A stretch of 64,000 bases of DNA, taken from Nymphaea colorata (lineage: Eukaryota > Streptophyta > Magnoliopsida > Nymphaeales > Nymphaeaceae). Position numbers and translations under genes: made by a program. The notes below the pieces were generated by a model. That model saw only the letters and a list, made by a program, of their open reading frames with translations. It searched no databases and had not been told where the DNA came from. Every line of letters begins with the position of its first letter. The first letter of the stretch is position 1. Positions 38,675 through 50,897 of this stretch are shown here, one piece after another. The DNA lies in the NCBI RefSeq assembly GCF_008831285.2, contig NC_045146.1, forward strand, positions 434,001 through 498,000, given 5' to 3'.

Positions 38675-38799
38675 CTGAATCACAGAGAAACACAGGCACA
38701 TTAGAGATGGCATTTGATACTGAAGTTCTGCTTAAGAGGCCATTCGAGCATAGGAATATTATGTCACTCTCTCATATATATAATTCAAAAATTGGTGAG

Positions 38800-39090
38800 A
38801 TTCATTGGACATTTTAAAAAGTGTTTTATAAATCTGCCCTACTTTTTGAGGCAAATGCATGGAACAGTAATAGTATTGTTTTCATTCCATACATTACTCA
38901 AAAAATTGGGTCAGATTCATGAAACAATTTTTAAAAGGTTTCATGAATCAACACTAGTTTTTTGGGTAGATACATAGAACAGTAATAATGCCAAAAAAAT
39001 TGAGTCACAAAACAATTTTCAAAATGTTGCATCAATCAACAATAGTTCTTTGGGCATATACATAGAACAGTACTAATACCAAATGACCTC
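38800..39090. mobile_element. Cluster of ATTCATGAAACA-family elements between the two terminal exons
   Basis: GGGTCAGATTCATGAAACAA, TTTCATGAATCAACACTAGT, TGGGTAGATACATAGAACAG and close variants recur about three times in 290 bp. This looks like nested or tandem family copies. No coding sequence. Confidence 0.5.
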
Positions 39091-40734
39091 TTATGGCTTT
39101 TTTCATTTTCATATAATTCCATACAATTGATTCCTTGATCGGATTTTTGGAGGTCATATGCATACTTTTATTAACTTCACAAATTCATTTTGTTCTTGTT
39201 CAATTACGTATACATGTGCAGACATAGGCAGGTAATGTTATGTTTGTAAAAGCTGTGATTGGTGCTTCACAAGGGTTTCACGTCAAGTTACGTTTTTGAA
39301 AATATCAATAACATCATGCACTTTGGCTTCAGAAAAATAACTTTGCATGTAGTTCCATTATTAATCAAGTTGATCAAACACCTCATAAACTAGTCCAGAC
39401 ATTCTATGAACCCCAGATATGGGGAGAAAATCTTCAAAAGTTTTAAAAAAAATCAGTGCAAAATCCTCGCTTTGTGCCCAGGTTGAGCATCCCAAAATTT
39501 CCGCAAAACAAACTATCCCATACGTGAGCATGCATGTATTTATTGGCACTCATGCACATAAAACGTGAACGGAATAAAATTCACGCATTCACATGGAGGA
39601 TGTATGTGAGGAAAGATGAGATCGGATAATATAAGTTGAGCCAAATAATTGCAGATCCTTCATATTTTCTCTTTTTTAGGAATTCCAAATGTGCATATTC
39701 ACAAAGCAAACCCTACCACAGGAGAATGTCTCTTTGCATGAGACAGATGAAGTCACAAACACAGATTAAAATACAAGGAAAAAACAAGAAAATCAGGCAT
39801 ATTAAGTGAATAAAAAAATAATATAACCTCGACAAATACAAAGACACAATTGGGAGGGCTTATAATTTGGAAACAAATAATAACGAAGCCATATTCATAT
39901 TCATAAGTAAGAAGCTTTTTTCCAAAGATATAAGCACTTTTGTTGCTTTTGAAAGGGGGCGGGGATAGGAAGGGGAAGACAAAGAGATAGAGGCCGAGTG
40001 GGGAGAAATGAACTTGATCAGGTTTGAATTTACTACCAAGTAAAGGATAATCGCCTCCTAATTACAATAGTTTACTATACGTTCAGATGGTAAAGTAAAT
40101 ATTCTATATACCTTCATTTACCGCACAAAATAGGTCAATCCTTACGGTAATTAGGAAGATTAATCCGTTAATCCTCCAAGATTTTGTGTTCTTAGAAGAG
40201 AGGAACAATGCCAACCATGCTGTGAACTCTTGGAGCATGTTTCTTGAATGGAAAAAGTGACTTCCCTAAACTTGAAGATGTAGTGTGGTGCGAGTACTGG
40301 TCCTTGAAATATAATTCTTCACATACCAATTTATGGGTTGTAAATGAATGTCTTAATCATCCATTCCAATCAATGGTCAAGTTCCAAAGGAAAATGTGAA
40401 AAAGATATGTTTCCAGGAATTCTCAAAATCAGAAGTTTTTAATTTTTATCTTCCAATTGATAGGAGTAACCCTATGTGTGTGTAGTTATTTATATGCTTC
40501 TGTATGATGCCATGCATGCTTGCATAAAAAAATAGCAATAAGTAATAGGTATGATGTCTAACATTGATGGCCAATGCCACAGGGAGTTCTTTTTCTCCAG
40601 CAGTTTTTTTTTTTTCGCAATTAGTTTTTACATATTATATAATTACTTTTAGCACATATTTTAGTTTGCATGCTTTCAATGTGCAAATATGTTTTCGATA
40701 AGGGTCTTCAATAAGACCCTTATTAAACTCGCTT

Positions 40735-41112
40735 GTTAAACTCAACTTCTCAACTTGAGCTCAACTCGTCTAATAAACGAGTTGAATTCGAGCCAAGAAA
40801 GAACTTGGGCAAGCTTGGGTCGTTTGAATTTCATAAAGCTCACGAGTTGTAATGAGAATATGTCTGCTGCAATTCACAATATTTTCACACAAGAAAGCTA
40901 GTTTAAGGGAGTCTTCTATTCGTCTTACAAACTTAAGGTCAACACAAGTCTGGTTGTCATCATGAGTTAAAAAACAAACTTTTTTAATTAACTGGCTCAA
41001 GCTAGTTAGGTCGGCTAAGCTCAAGATAAATCTTGGCTCGAGCTTGACCCGAGCTCGAGCTGTGGATTAAGGTACTCAAGCCAAGTTCAAGCTGGCTCGT
41101 GTGCAGCCCTGG
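40735..41112. mobile_element. GCTCGAGC-rich hAT-like repeat, inverse orientation
   Basis: The right boundary GGCTCGTGTGCAGCCCTG is the inverse of the CAGGGATGTACATGAGC start at 31223. Inside are TTGAGCTCAACTCG, CTTGGCTCGAGCTTG and CCGAGCTCGAGCTG. The left boundary is uncertain. No transposase frame. Confidence 0.45.
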
Positions 41113-41530
41113 ACTTTTTTGTTTATGCCCCATTAAGTGTCAGCCATGAAAACACATTATGTTACACGTCCAGATACTTCAGCTAAGGGTTGCCATTCTA
41201 GAAAGGATATGTGTATTGAAAGAAGTCAATAACTCTAGTATTTAACCTTAACTTGGCTAAATAGATAGCCATTGGAATCATTTTTGTGCATGTGGATATG
41301 TTTAATGAGATTCATTTAACATTTTAGTAGATTTAACTATCTCCAGTGTGACACCAGATTAAATTTAGATAATGGAAAATAAATGGCTCATAATTCATGA
41401 ATCTGTGTTATTGCTTCAAATGTTCAACAGAAATAGCTGTGAACTTTGTTTTAACAAATGGGAATGGTATGAATCCTCTAAGTACTGTTCACAGTTTCCC
41501 TTTTCATTTCAAATGTAAAATTTAGGACAC

Positions 41531-41531
41531 A

Positions 41532-41596
<65 letters not shown>

Positions 41597-41629
41597 TGTA
41601 TGTATGTATGTGTGTGTGTGTGTGTGTGT
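41531..41629. repeat. Compound microsatellite (AC)n(AT)n(GTAT)n(GT)n
   Basis: Four simple repeats follow one another without interruption over about 100 bp. It lies within the intron 4 region that separates the two terminal GDSL exons. Confidence 0.95.
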
Positions 41630-42149
41630 CGCATCTTGAATTCTTATGTTCATGAATAGCTGACTTCAAATGCTAAAACAAACTATCCACAATTGATGAC
41701 TTCGTGGCATTTTAGATTGACTAAGGTATCATTTGATGTAATGCAAAAATACATAAACACGTGAAACAATGAAATCACAGCACATTTGTGATCAAATAAA
41801 CTGCAAAGACCAAATCCAAAAGATCTAATATAATTAACAAAATTCTTGATGGTAATGGCCCAAGTGCTGCTAAATCTCTCCATTATACATGTTACTCCTT
41901 TCATTTTTCTGAAAGGTACCAGACCCAATGCTACCATTATTTCCTTCAAGAAACACCAGAATACATGTAGCTACTAAATAACCCACTTCTTTTACAGTGG
42001 AATTGGCCTATATCAACAAAGAGCATGCTTCGAACCAATTCCATTTAAACACAATTTAGCATTGAAAAATATTGAACAATATCATAAGATAGCAACCACA
42101 CACACTAATTAATCTAAAAAGATCGTGAATCTTGTCACTAGATCCGCCA

Positions 42150-45100
42150 TTAAATTGCTGCCAGGCTTTGGATATCCATGGGATACGAGTCCGAAGATGA
42201 TGCAGCACTGTAAGATCTCCTTCCAATGATAAGGTTTGCTGCCTCAGTCGGGTGAAAGGCATCCCAGAACAAATACTCATTCCTACTGGCACAAGGCAGT
42301 TGGAAAGGGAGGCATGTGATCTGCCCATTGTTCCTTCCCACCCCACAACAGCCAACATTGGATACACTGAATCCTGAGCAAGAGAGATAGATAAAGAGAG
42401 ATCTTCCTTGGTTAGACTTTATGCTATCTAAGCTAAGTACATATGAGTGGATGAATGGAACTACAATATGCATTTCTATCTCTAGAATTTCATGCATTGA
42501 TATACAGATTCAATAGTACTGTAATCAACTTTCAATGCATCTAAAGTAGAGACAGTATTGATATTGTGCTCATATTGCACCTATCCCCCAATCACAAACA
42601 TCAGATGGATTGAAGCCTGATGTTTGGAAAGTGAAGATGTAGCCTTTTCCATGTGAGTATGCATGAAACAGTTTCTGAAGCAGATTCATCCACCTACTCA
42701 TGCATGAAAGAAGGAGAAATGCTGTTCTGCATCTAACAATGGAAAGGCTGCATAGAACAGCTGTTAGATCCTTTTTTGTCTAACAGTTGTGACTATGGAG
42801 TGAGCATTTGTAGAGCAGGGAGTTTAGATCCTGACAATCCACTCTTGTCTCTCTTCATTTATAGCTCAATAAGGAGCATTAAATATGAAAAGAGTAAGAG
42901 AAACCTGTTTTGGTTTGAACTGGAGTTGTTAGGATCAATTTCCCTCAGCATATTAATGATATATTAACATTTGACATGAAACTAGATTTCGGCTTTTAAG
43001 CCACATGATACACTTAACTTTTGTCCCTATCTCTGTCTCATTAAATACTCAACAATAAGCATTCAATGACAAGAAAGATAAGACTCAATAATTCGATTGT
43101 CATGATCTGCAAAAGCCAGATTCTCACTGTCTATATGATATGTTAATGGAAAAATTTAGACCATGTTGAAGATGATCTAATAAATTTCACATGTTACTAC
43201 ATCATAATCTGTGGAAACAGCTTATGCTCTGCCCTTTGCCCAGGAATTGTGGCCCTAGCTGTCTCTTGCTAAGCTTGACGTACTCATGCTGATTAAGCTT
43301 AATAACCAAAATTTTACTTATAATTACCAAACTTCAGGACATCAGCTAATATATATGCATTTAGGCAATGCTTGCAAGTAGAGCTACGAGCATTCATGGT
43401 AGAGACCCACATGGTTTCAACAAAAAACCATGGTTTTGGGTTTGTCTAGAGAACACTGTGCGCAGTGGCTTGCAAGTTCCATGAATTCCAAGCAGAGTTG
43501 GAATATGTGACTCTGGAAACCACATAAACATGGTTCCAAATAGAGCCTTAAATGCATACATGTTTTTGGCACTGATCACAGAGTTTAATGTTGGCCCTCC
43601 AAATATTTGGTCCATTGGTTCTCACTAGCCCTAATTTATGTTTCCAAGTTCAAATGAACTACAACATGTGAACATGGTTGAAGTGTCATCTTCCAATAAC
43701 ATCAACTAAACTTATCTGTGTCCAATAGAAGGCATGATGATGCATCAAGATCTCAACTTATAGCTTGATCACTTATAAAAAGGATGTAATTCTCAATGTT
43801 GTAGAGTAGCAAAAACTTAGACTACAAAATTGTCTTTTCTAAGTCTAGTCGACCCGTCTGCAGCAACCATAAGGTTTTGAAACTATAAGCAACAAGATTT
43901 GAACCCTAAGCTAATAACCTCAAGGGCATTCACTAAACTATACACTTTATGGGGTCACTAGGTAACGGGAACACTGTGCTAATGTTTCATTAATTTATCC
44001 CAAAGATTAGGGTAGATTCATAAACCATTGCAATCCAATGTTTCATAAATCTACTTCAATTTTTTAGACAGATTCGTGGAAATACTAACACAATGTTCTT
44101 ATTACCAACACCCCCTTATAATACGTATTTATAACAGTAAAAATAATTGTTTCCTTTTCATTGTTCCATAATGGGATGGAAGCTATTTGGCAATAATAAC
44201 AATCTGTTACTGTTCCATGAATCTGCCCCAAAGCTTGGGAAAGATTCATGAAACAGTAATAGCTTGTTGCTATTACAAAATAGCTTCATAGTTTATGATC
44301 CAAAAAAAGAATTTGGATCTAATTCAGAACTCATTCTGAATTCAACCATAAATTGGAACAATGTTTTGTTTCAGGTGGATTTCCAGATCTGGATGACGAC
44401 CATCCGAATGCAGCTTTTACACGTACAAGAAGTCTACAATCCTTTTTTTTTTATCCAATATTATAAAAATTGTTTCGGATCCAAACTCAAATCTGCATCA
44501 TTGGCTCTTATTCAGAACCAAAGCAACTTCAAATTAAATCTTGGAGTTTTATTCAGATGATTCAGATCTGGCAAGATCCACAACATATCTGAATATTTCT
44601 TAACGAGCCGTGAGCCGTTCTGAACCAAACTCGAGCATGTTTTTTCATTAAAAGTCGGTGTTTTCTCGTGAAATGTTGTAAAAGAACATGCCGATAAGAT
44701 TTTCTTCATGTAAAAGTTTGCTGAATCTAATCAATTTGGACATGGCCGCTGGTTTTCATACCCTATGGGACCAGTTGGTGAGCCCCCTGTTTGCGTGGGA
44801 TCCCAAATCTCGTCACTCGTCAGGATTTAAATTGCAGCAGCGTAGTCCTTGTGACATTATTAGCATGGTGCATTTCATGCCATCACAATTAATGACTTTT
44901 CCCATTTCATATTACCATGCGTCACAAGGGCACACATGGACCTGATTTATTTTCGAATCGGACTGGCTATGCATTTAATTTTGTTGATTAAATGCATGGT
45001 GCGGAAAGGACATGTCGCCTGTTTGATTTTTGTGGATGTTATGAGGTTGAGCGCGATACCAAGATAAATGTATCGACTCAATCTTGAAAACCAGGCATCG

Positions 45101-47482
45101 ACACAGTCTGTATGGTATCAAAGCGATAAAAAATTAAATGTCCCATAATTGCCAAAATCTAACCCGATTTTACTTTGACAAAAAATATAAAAAGAAAACC
45201 TGATTTTTAAGATCATAGAGATTGCTGGATCTTAGATCCATGAATCTCTCAATTGAGAGCATTTTAAGAGAGAGAGAGAGAGAGTAGAGAGAGAAAAAGA
45301 GAAGGGGGATGATACCGTGTTGGGGAGCGCTGCGGAGGATGTCGGCGAAGATGCCGAAGGCATTGACGTAGATGAAGTGGGCGCCGGCGAAGTTGGTGTT
45401 GAAGTGGTCCACCACGGAGATGAGGCGGTTATTGAAGAGCTGCACCGCGCTATTTATTCGCTCCACGCAGGTGACGCCGTCCGCGCTGTACCGGGACAAC
45501 TCGCTCGGGCTGCAGCCCACCGGACCCACACCGATCAGCGCCACCTTCCTCGCCCCGTAGTTGTACAGCGTCTGCCATTCAAGCCATTCAATTTAAATAT
45601 ATATATATATATATATAGCATTATTAATTAATTAAACAACATAATAATAATAATAATTCTAGTTCTTGCCCTTTTTGAAATAAAGATTTTAGTAAAAATG
45701 AGAACGTGTTTGATTTTCTGCTTTTGGAACGTGCCGGACACAAGAGTATGTGATACGTGAATTTGAAACTTAGTTCCATATAATTAAGAGTATGTGATAT
45801 GAAAAGGTATAATGGTACATTACCAACATATATTTTATCAAAACTATCCAAAGTGACAAGCGCTTAAACATTGAAGAGATATATAGTTGTATAATCCTTG
45901 ACTAAGCTTTAGGGTTTATGTTAAACTCATTAATATTCGATTACTGACCGTCAAGTGCTGTGTATATGACTCGATCAAGTTGTCTGCGTAATCCTCCGGC
46001 GTGTACTGACTGCCAGTTGAGTAGAATTGAGGCATGAAGTAGTTGTTGAGGTAGTCATTACCACCCATCCCTATTGTGAAGATGCATTGGCTCAGATGAT
46101 TTGCTGCTGAATCTTCATCTCCAAGAACATTAACGATCGCAGAGACGGCACTACGATAGTTCTGGATCTGACCACTCATGGTGATTCTTCCTCCCTACCA
46201 ACAAAGAATTTCAAGAACTTGGTCATGTTTCACACCATTCCAAACGCCACCCAGATCTCGTAATTCAATCTATTGGTGTATATACTTGTACTCCTGTTTA
46301 TAAGTCCTACTGAGAATGTTGGCGCAAGAAATTACCAATTGTCTTCCAGTTTCTTCCCGGATTCCGGCAGCAGCAGACGCAAAATTTGCTCCTGACAAAA
46401 GTGACTGAGGATTTGAACTTATATAAGGAGGGATGAGGTCATTGAATCCGAGAAGTTGAGCTGCATCAAATGAGTAACACAAATTCAGTTCCCGGGATCA
46501 TAATCAACTGAACAAATTGAACCAAGAAAACAAAATGCCTCAAAAAACTTTGGTGTGGATGAAATTGTTTCAAATAAAGATGTTCTGCTACTTTGAATGG
46601 ATTCAATATTAGTACTAATTTGGAACATATGGACCACTAGAAAGTAATACATTCATGTAGTCAAATGATTCTTGAAGCCACTAGATGGGGACTAGTGCTC
46701 ACTGATTTTATGACCCAACCAACCACTTAGATTTCATCTTTGGAATCCAGGAACCAAGTTTAATGGGGACACCTGCCATTAATGCAGAAACATAATGCAC
46801 GAAGACGGCGACATATCTGGGCTCTTGGTTTCCCAAGATCGACGGTCCACATCAAGTGCTTACCCCAAAAATGCGTGCACTAAGTTAAAAGACGGTCTTA
46901 TTTCCAAAAACAAGGAGCATGCAATGAAAAGGTTGCGAAACATGCACTATGCTAAGTTTGTTTATCATTTCTCTATTTGGCTTATTTAATGCAGGCGACG
47001 ACAGAGCCCAAAAACGAAGCTCAAAACAGCAAACTCATTAATAAGCGATCGTGATGTGGCCTTCATTAGCTTCATGATATCCTTGGTGAAAGAGATCTGC
47101 GGCCAAAATCATGAAGAGTTCCTGATTTTACATGACAAAACATGAACCAATGATTCTTTGGCGCTCACTTGGTTTTCAACTACAGCGGAACACGTACCGA
47201 GCACAAGACCAGGGTTCAAAGAGATGAGAATTTACCGATGACGTCGACGGTGGTCAGGCCGTTGCAGAAGCGGCCGGTGGGGCCTTGAGGGAAGTCGATG
47301 CCGTATGGCCGGTAGTCGGCCCTGGCTAGGGAAGCAAGGTTGTTGTTGTTGCCATTGTCTACAAGCGAGTCTCCAAAGATGAAGTAGCACGGCACCTGCT
47401 GCGCCGCTGCCATGAGTGCCAACCTGAGCAGCACCAGCGCCACCACTTCCATGGTGCACCTTCTCCTTGCTGCCAACCCCAT
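42150..47482 (-). CDS. GDSL esterase/lipase (SGNH hydrolase), full-length form
   Basis: Five exons in transcript order: 47482-47236, 46460-46336, 46194-45949, 45571-45316 and 42373-42150. Phases agree and the product is 365 aa. An N-terminal signal peptide ([17 protein letters not shown]) predicts secretion. Block [17 protein letters not shown] carries the catalytic Ser. Block III is [13 protein letters not shown] (oxyanion Gly/Asn). Block V WDAFHP has the Asp/His of the triad. [18 protein letters not shown] and [15 protein letters not shown] place it with the plant GDSL group that includes At1g29670/At5g45670 (family knowledge). The family hydrolyses esters such as acyl lipids, cutin precursors or acetylated wall polymers; the substrate here is unknown. 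The first in-frame ATG is used; a second (47452) gives a more typical signal peptide. Intron 4 is 2.9 kb to this exon, or 6.6 kb to the alternative terminal exon at 38451-38674, which would give an equally long protein. Confidence 0.93.
43945..44278. mobile_element. Two adjacent ATTCATGAAACA-family elements
   Basis: At 43945-44112 the element runs from GGTCACTAGGTAACGGGAAC to CTTATTACCAACACCCCC. At 44163-44278 it runs from AAGCTATTTGGCAATAATAA to GTTGCTATTACAAAATAGCT, the best inverse pair of the two. Both contain GGGTAGATTCAT or AAAGATTCATGAAACAGTAA. They lie inside GDSL intron 4. Confidence 0.55.
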
Positions 47483-47484
47483 TT

Positions 47485-47519
47485 GAGAGAGAAAGGAGAG
47501 GAAGAGAGAGAGAGAGAGG
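47485..47519. repeat. GA-rich leader of the GDSL gene
   Basis: A purine-rich run on the plus strand directly upstream of the GDSL start codon, hence a CT-rich 5' leader in the minus-strand transcript. Typical of plant 5' UTRs. Confidence 0.6.
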
Positions 47520-47568
47520 TGAGTGGCGAGTGGTGCTGTGGATATGGACTCTAGGAGGAAGAAGAAGA

Positions 47569-47584
47569 TGTATAAATATATGCG
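47569..47584 (-). promoter_or_regulatory. TATA-box candidate of the GDSL gene
   Basis: On the minus strand the sequence reads CATATATTTATACATC, about 90-100 bases before the GDSL start codon and just upstream of the CT-rich leader. Position and sequence fit a TATA box. Confidence 0.45.
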
Positions 47585-48433
47585 CAGGGCAAGGATGGCA
47601 TGGCGTTCAGTCTTTGCTTTTATGGTTGGAGGGGTTTGGTAATCACATTCAATTCACGCGCACAATGCAACATGGAGTGCTGGATTCCAGCGCAGTACTC
47701 AATGTTAGAGAGAGAAAGAGAGAGATCTAGAGAGAGAATGGAGCTGGTTCAGTGGAGGAGGTACATGGTTCAGGAAATTAACCATGGTTAACTTAAAGCA
47801 AGAAAAAGATGTGCAGTTCCTGTCAGAAGCATAGCCTGGGCAGGCAATGGACGTGGAGCAGTGAAGCCTGGTTAAATGGACCTGAGCCAATGGCAAAACC
47901 GATGGACTCGTGAGGCCAAGATCCGAGTTTAATGAGATGCAGGCAAGTAATTAAGCTACTTATTTAAGAACAAAAGTGAGGCTTGATTGCGAGTTTCGGG
48001 TCTCGGATTGTGGATACAGTTGGATCTGTGACCCGCAGGTTAGAGGAAAGATCCTTTAAATCTGTACCAGAACCAGAATAGTACAGGGACAGGAGGAGGG
48101 CTCGTGAACCGGTTCAACTTGTAACTCTTTTTCGTTTCTTTTTCTTTTTCTTTCTCTTTTTCCTGAAAACGAAAAGATGTTTTTTCAAACTTGCAATGCA
48201 ATAACATTTGAAAATTCTGACATAGAGTGGAAATGTCGCGGAAAAGCATTATGATTATTCACAGGCTTTCTTTTGAAAAATTAATTTTTTTGGCATTTGT
48301 TGGAGTTTTCCTCTCTTGAAAGAGGGTCAATTTGGTCATTTCAAGCCCAGAGCAACATGTTTGTAACCGGGACATGTAATATTTTCTGATTATTTGCAGA
48401 CCCAAGTTAAAGATTGGACCCGATCAAAAATCT

Positions 48434-48435
<2 letters not shown>

Positions 48436-48483
<48 letters not shown>

Positions 48484-48588
48484 CCACTTAACCTTGCATT
48501 TATTCATAGAGGTGAGGGTGCATGTGTCACGCCTCCTAACAAGGAGTTTTTGGGACTCACAAGGCCATGACTGTGATCCTCATCTCTT

Positions 48589-48618
<30 letters not shown>
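48436..48618. repeat. Simple repeats (TA)n-(GA)n and (TTC)n
   Basis: TA then GA alternation fills 48436-48483. About eleven TTC units lie at 48585-48618. The polyarginine frame on the minus strand is produced by the repeat. Confidence 0.9.
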
Positions 48619-48619
<1 letters not shown>

Positions 48620-48881
48620 AGGTTTCAGCTTCATGGCCGAAGGCAGCATTTCGTGGAAATCGATAATGAATATATGCTAGATCTTGATGGGTAAAGATGA
48701 TGATGTTGAGAGGTTTTACCAACCGAAGGCCAACCAATGTTAAAATGGTTTATAATTGTGAAGTGGGGAGGAGGCGTCCTGTCCTTTCAGACTATCAAAA
48801 AGCAAAAAAGATCTGATCGAACCTAACAAAAGAAACCATGACTTGCAGAGTTGGATGAGACGAACTAAATGCTAGTGTTCA

Positions 48882-49054
48882 TTAATACTGTTTGCTGCAT
48901 TTAGGTAAGGCACTCGAGGCTTCAGCGACATCACGGCAGCAGAGAGCTCTGATCGAGCTGCAGCCAGAAGCTGTGTCTGCATGTTTTGTTGTAAGATCAA
49001 GCTCGAGTGCTCCTTCATTGTCCCGGAGAGACCTCAGGAGGGAGAATTCTCGGC
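48882..49054 (-). CDS. Isolated terminal-exon-like sequence, unidentified
   Basis: On the minus strand a T-rich acceptor (CATTTTTTACTGCAG) opens 57 codons of balanced composition, ending in TAA at 48882. The frame contains REFSLLRSLRDNEGALELD and CRDVAEASSALPK. The base composition stands out from the AT-rich surroundings. I do not recognise the protein and see no convincing upstream exon in the next kilobase. It lies 1.4 kb upstream of the GDSL gene on the same strand. It could be the last exon of an unrecognised gene, a decayed exon, or chance. Confidence 0.25.
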
Positions 49055-49059
49055 CTGCA

Positions 49060-49653
49060 GTAAAAAATGTTTTGGCTAACAAGAAAATGTTTGAGAACTT
49101 TATATCATATGAAACATTTACAGAGTTTAATGATACGAGTAGTTGTATATCTTGCATCAATATTTACAATCGTCCGGAACACTGTTGATATTATTAAACT
49201 TGTAACCTACTTGGATTTGTGAAAATCTGTTAAAGTTTGGCTTATTTACTTTCGAAAGCTGGAATCCACAGACTGTGTGGACTAAGTAAGTGTGAACACT
49301 GTATATGTGAACTGATTCTGAATCCTCCGACCAATTTAATCAATTAATAGTTTATAAAGAGTTACACATATAATTATTTTCTAAAAAGGCAAACGGTCAT
49401 CTGTAGTTTTACTTTAAAGTAAGTAATTTTGTGCATAATATCTACGAACCATCAGTCAATGTTTGAATGACTTACAATTCAATCATCATAATCCTGATAT
49501 TTTACTTAATTCAAACACGCATATTCAAATCTGCCGGACATTAGATGCCACCAGATGACTGGAAATTAAAAAATATCTTGATGCATATTAATGACAGCTT
49601 TTGATAAAAATTCCATGGCACTTCTAGAAAAGGTTTATGGTGCTTTCAATGAC

Positions 49654-49692
<39 letters not shown>

Positions 49693-50890
49693 AGTTTGTT
49701 CTATCCTACCTTGCATTATCGATATTATAGTATCCAAATCTTGAAGAATAAATGTTCAGGTATGTTGGAACCTAGGTCTGAGTATTAGATATAGTTTAAT
49801 ACATACCAGCCAAAGCAACTCTAGACTGGACTGGGTGTCCAAATTAGTGGATCCCAACCCCCACTATAATGGGCTTCCATTTGCAGTTTGCACCAAAGAA
49901 AGCTTCGGACAAGAGTATGACGTTTTATGAGCTTAAAGTATGCATGGTTATTCATGTCATAATTAAAATACATTTCTCAAATTACTTACATAGTAGAAAA
50001 TTTAATGTCATAGTCCACCTTTTTTAATGACACTGTCGTTTGCATGTCGACCTTCTGCCCAAGTATTCATTATCCCTTTAAATGCCAACTCAGCAGCTAA
50101 ACCCTAAAGCTTGTTCCATAACATGTCTCAGTTCACAACTAAAAAAAACTATAAATCAATAGACATGTAGTGTAGAAGACTAAGTAATTAGGTATATGAA
50201 ACTATCATTTAAGATTATTTTTTGCATCAGAATATCTAAAAAGAAATACAAAACTGATGTTTAGAATGAATCTTTATGAAAATGTTAAAAAGTAGCCTTT
50301 TGCATCCATGTGTGTCATGATATTTAAAAGAAATTAAAAGTTAAAAAATGACAGTACCCAACTGACATATATAATTAGACGATTCTCAACATAATCTCTC
50401 TTGCTTTCTCACTGAGATTTGAATTTTACAATTCATTGAAGGGCGATTTAACCATATAAAGATTCTATCCATGCAGAAAATAAAAAGTGAAAAGGTCAAT
50501 AATTGAATTTACTTATTGGGTTTATATTTTGAGCCAACAGTGAAAAAAACAACTGAGAGACATAGGAATTATTTAGAGTGAGAAGCTTTCAACTTGGGCA
50601 GAGGCCAACTTGCAGCCTGCTGCTGTCGAACCAATGAATATTAATGCCTCCAACTACCGTCCTCTGATACTTAAGACTTTTCTGCTATGTCAAGGACAAT
50701 AATGCCCATGTGCACCTAACGTAGACCTGCCAGCCATTTGACCTCACAAATATTAGGAGAAAGGCAAAGTTTTAGAAAAAAGTATAGCCTTTTTCCAATT
50801 GTCAAGACAGAAAGAGAGCAAATCAATAGTTATGGAGATACATTTAATTTTACTGCAGCAAGAAGATCTAAAAAGTTAGATGCATGCTCT
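49060..50890. other. Intergenic stretch, nothing recognised
   Basis: AT-rich DNA with one (AT)n tract at 49657-49688. I see no gene, element ends or structured repeat here. Confidence 0.5.
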
Positions 50891-50897
50891 CCCCAAT

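Noticed and set aside
38451-38699. Distal GDSL exon as a separate small gene
   Set aside because: It lacks the signal peptide and blocks I and III, begins at a splice acceptor in the phase of exon 4, and has no start codon of its own. It is listed as a terminal exon instead.
45317-45631. 104-codon plus-strand frame rich in Val/Glu/Asp
   Set aside because: It is antisense to GDSL exon 4, whose GC-rich third positions keep the opposite strand open.
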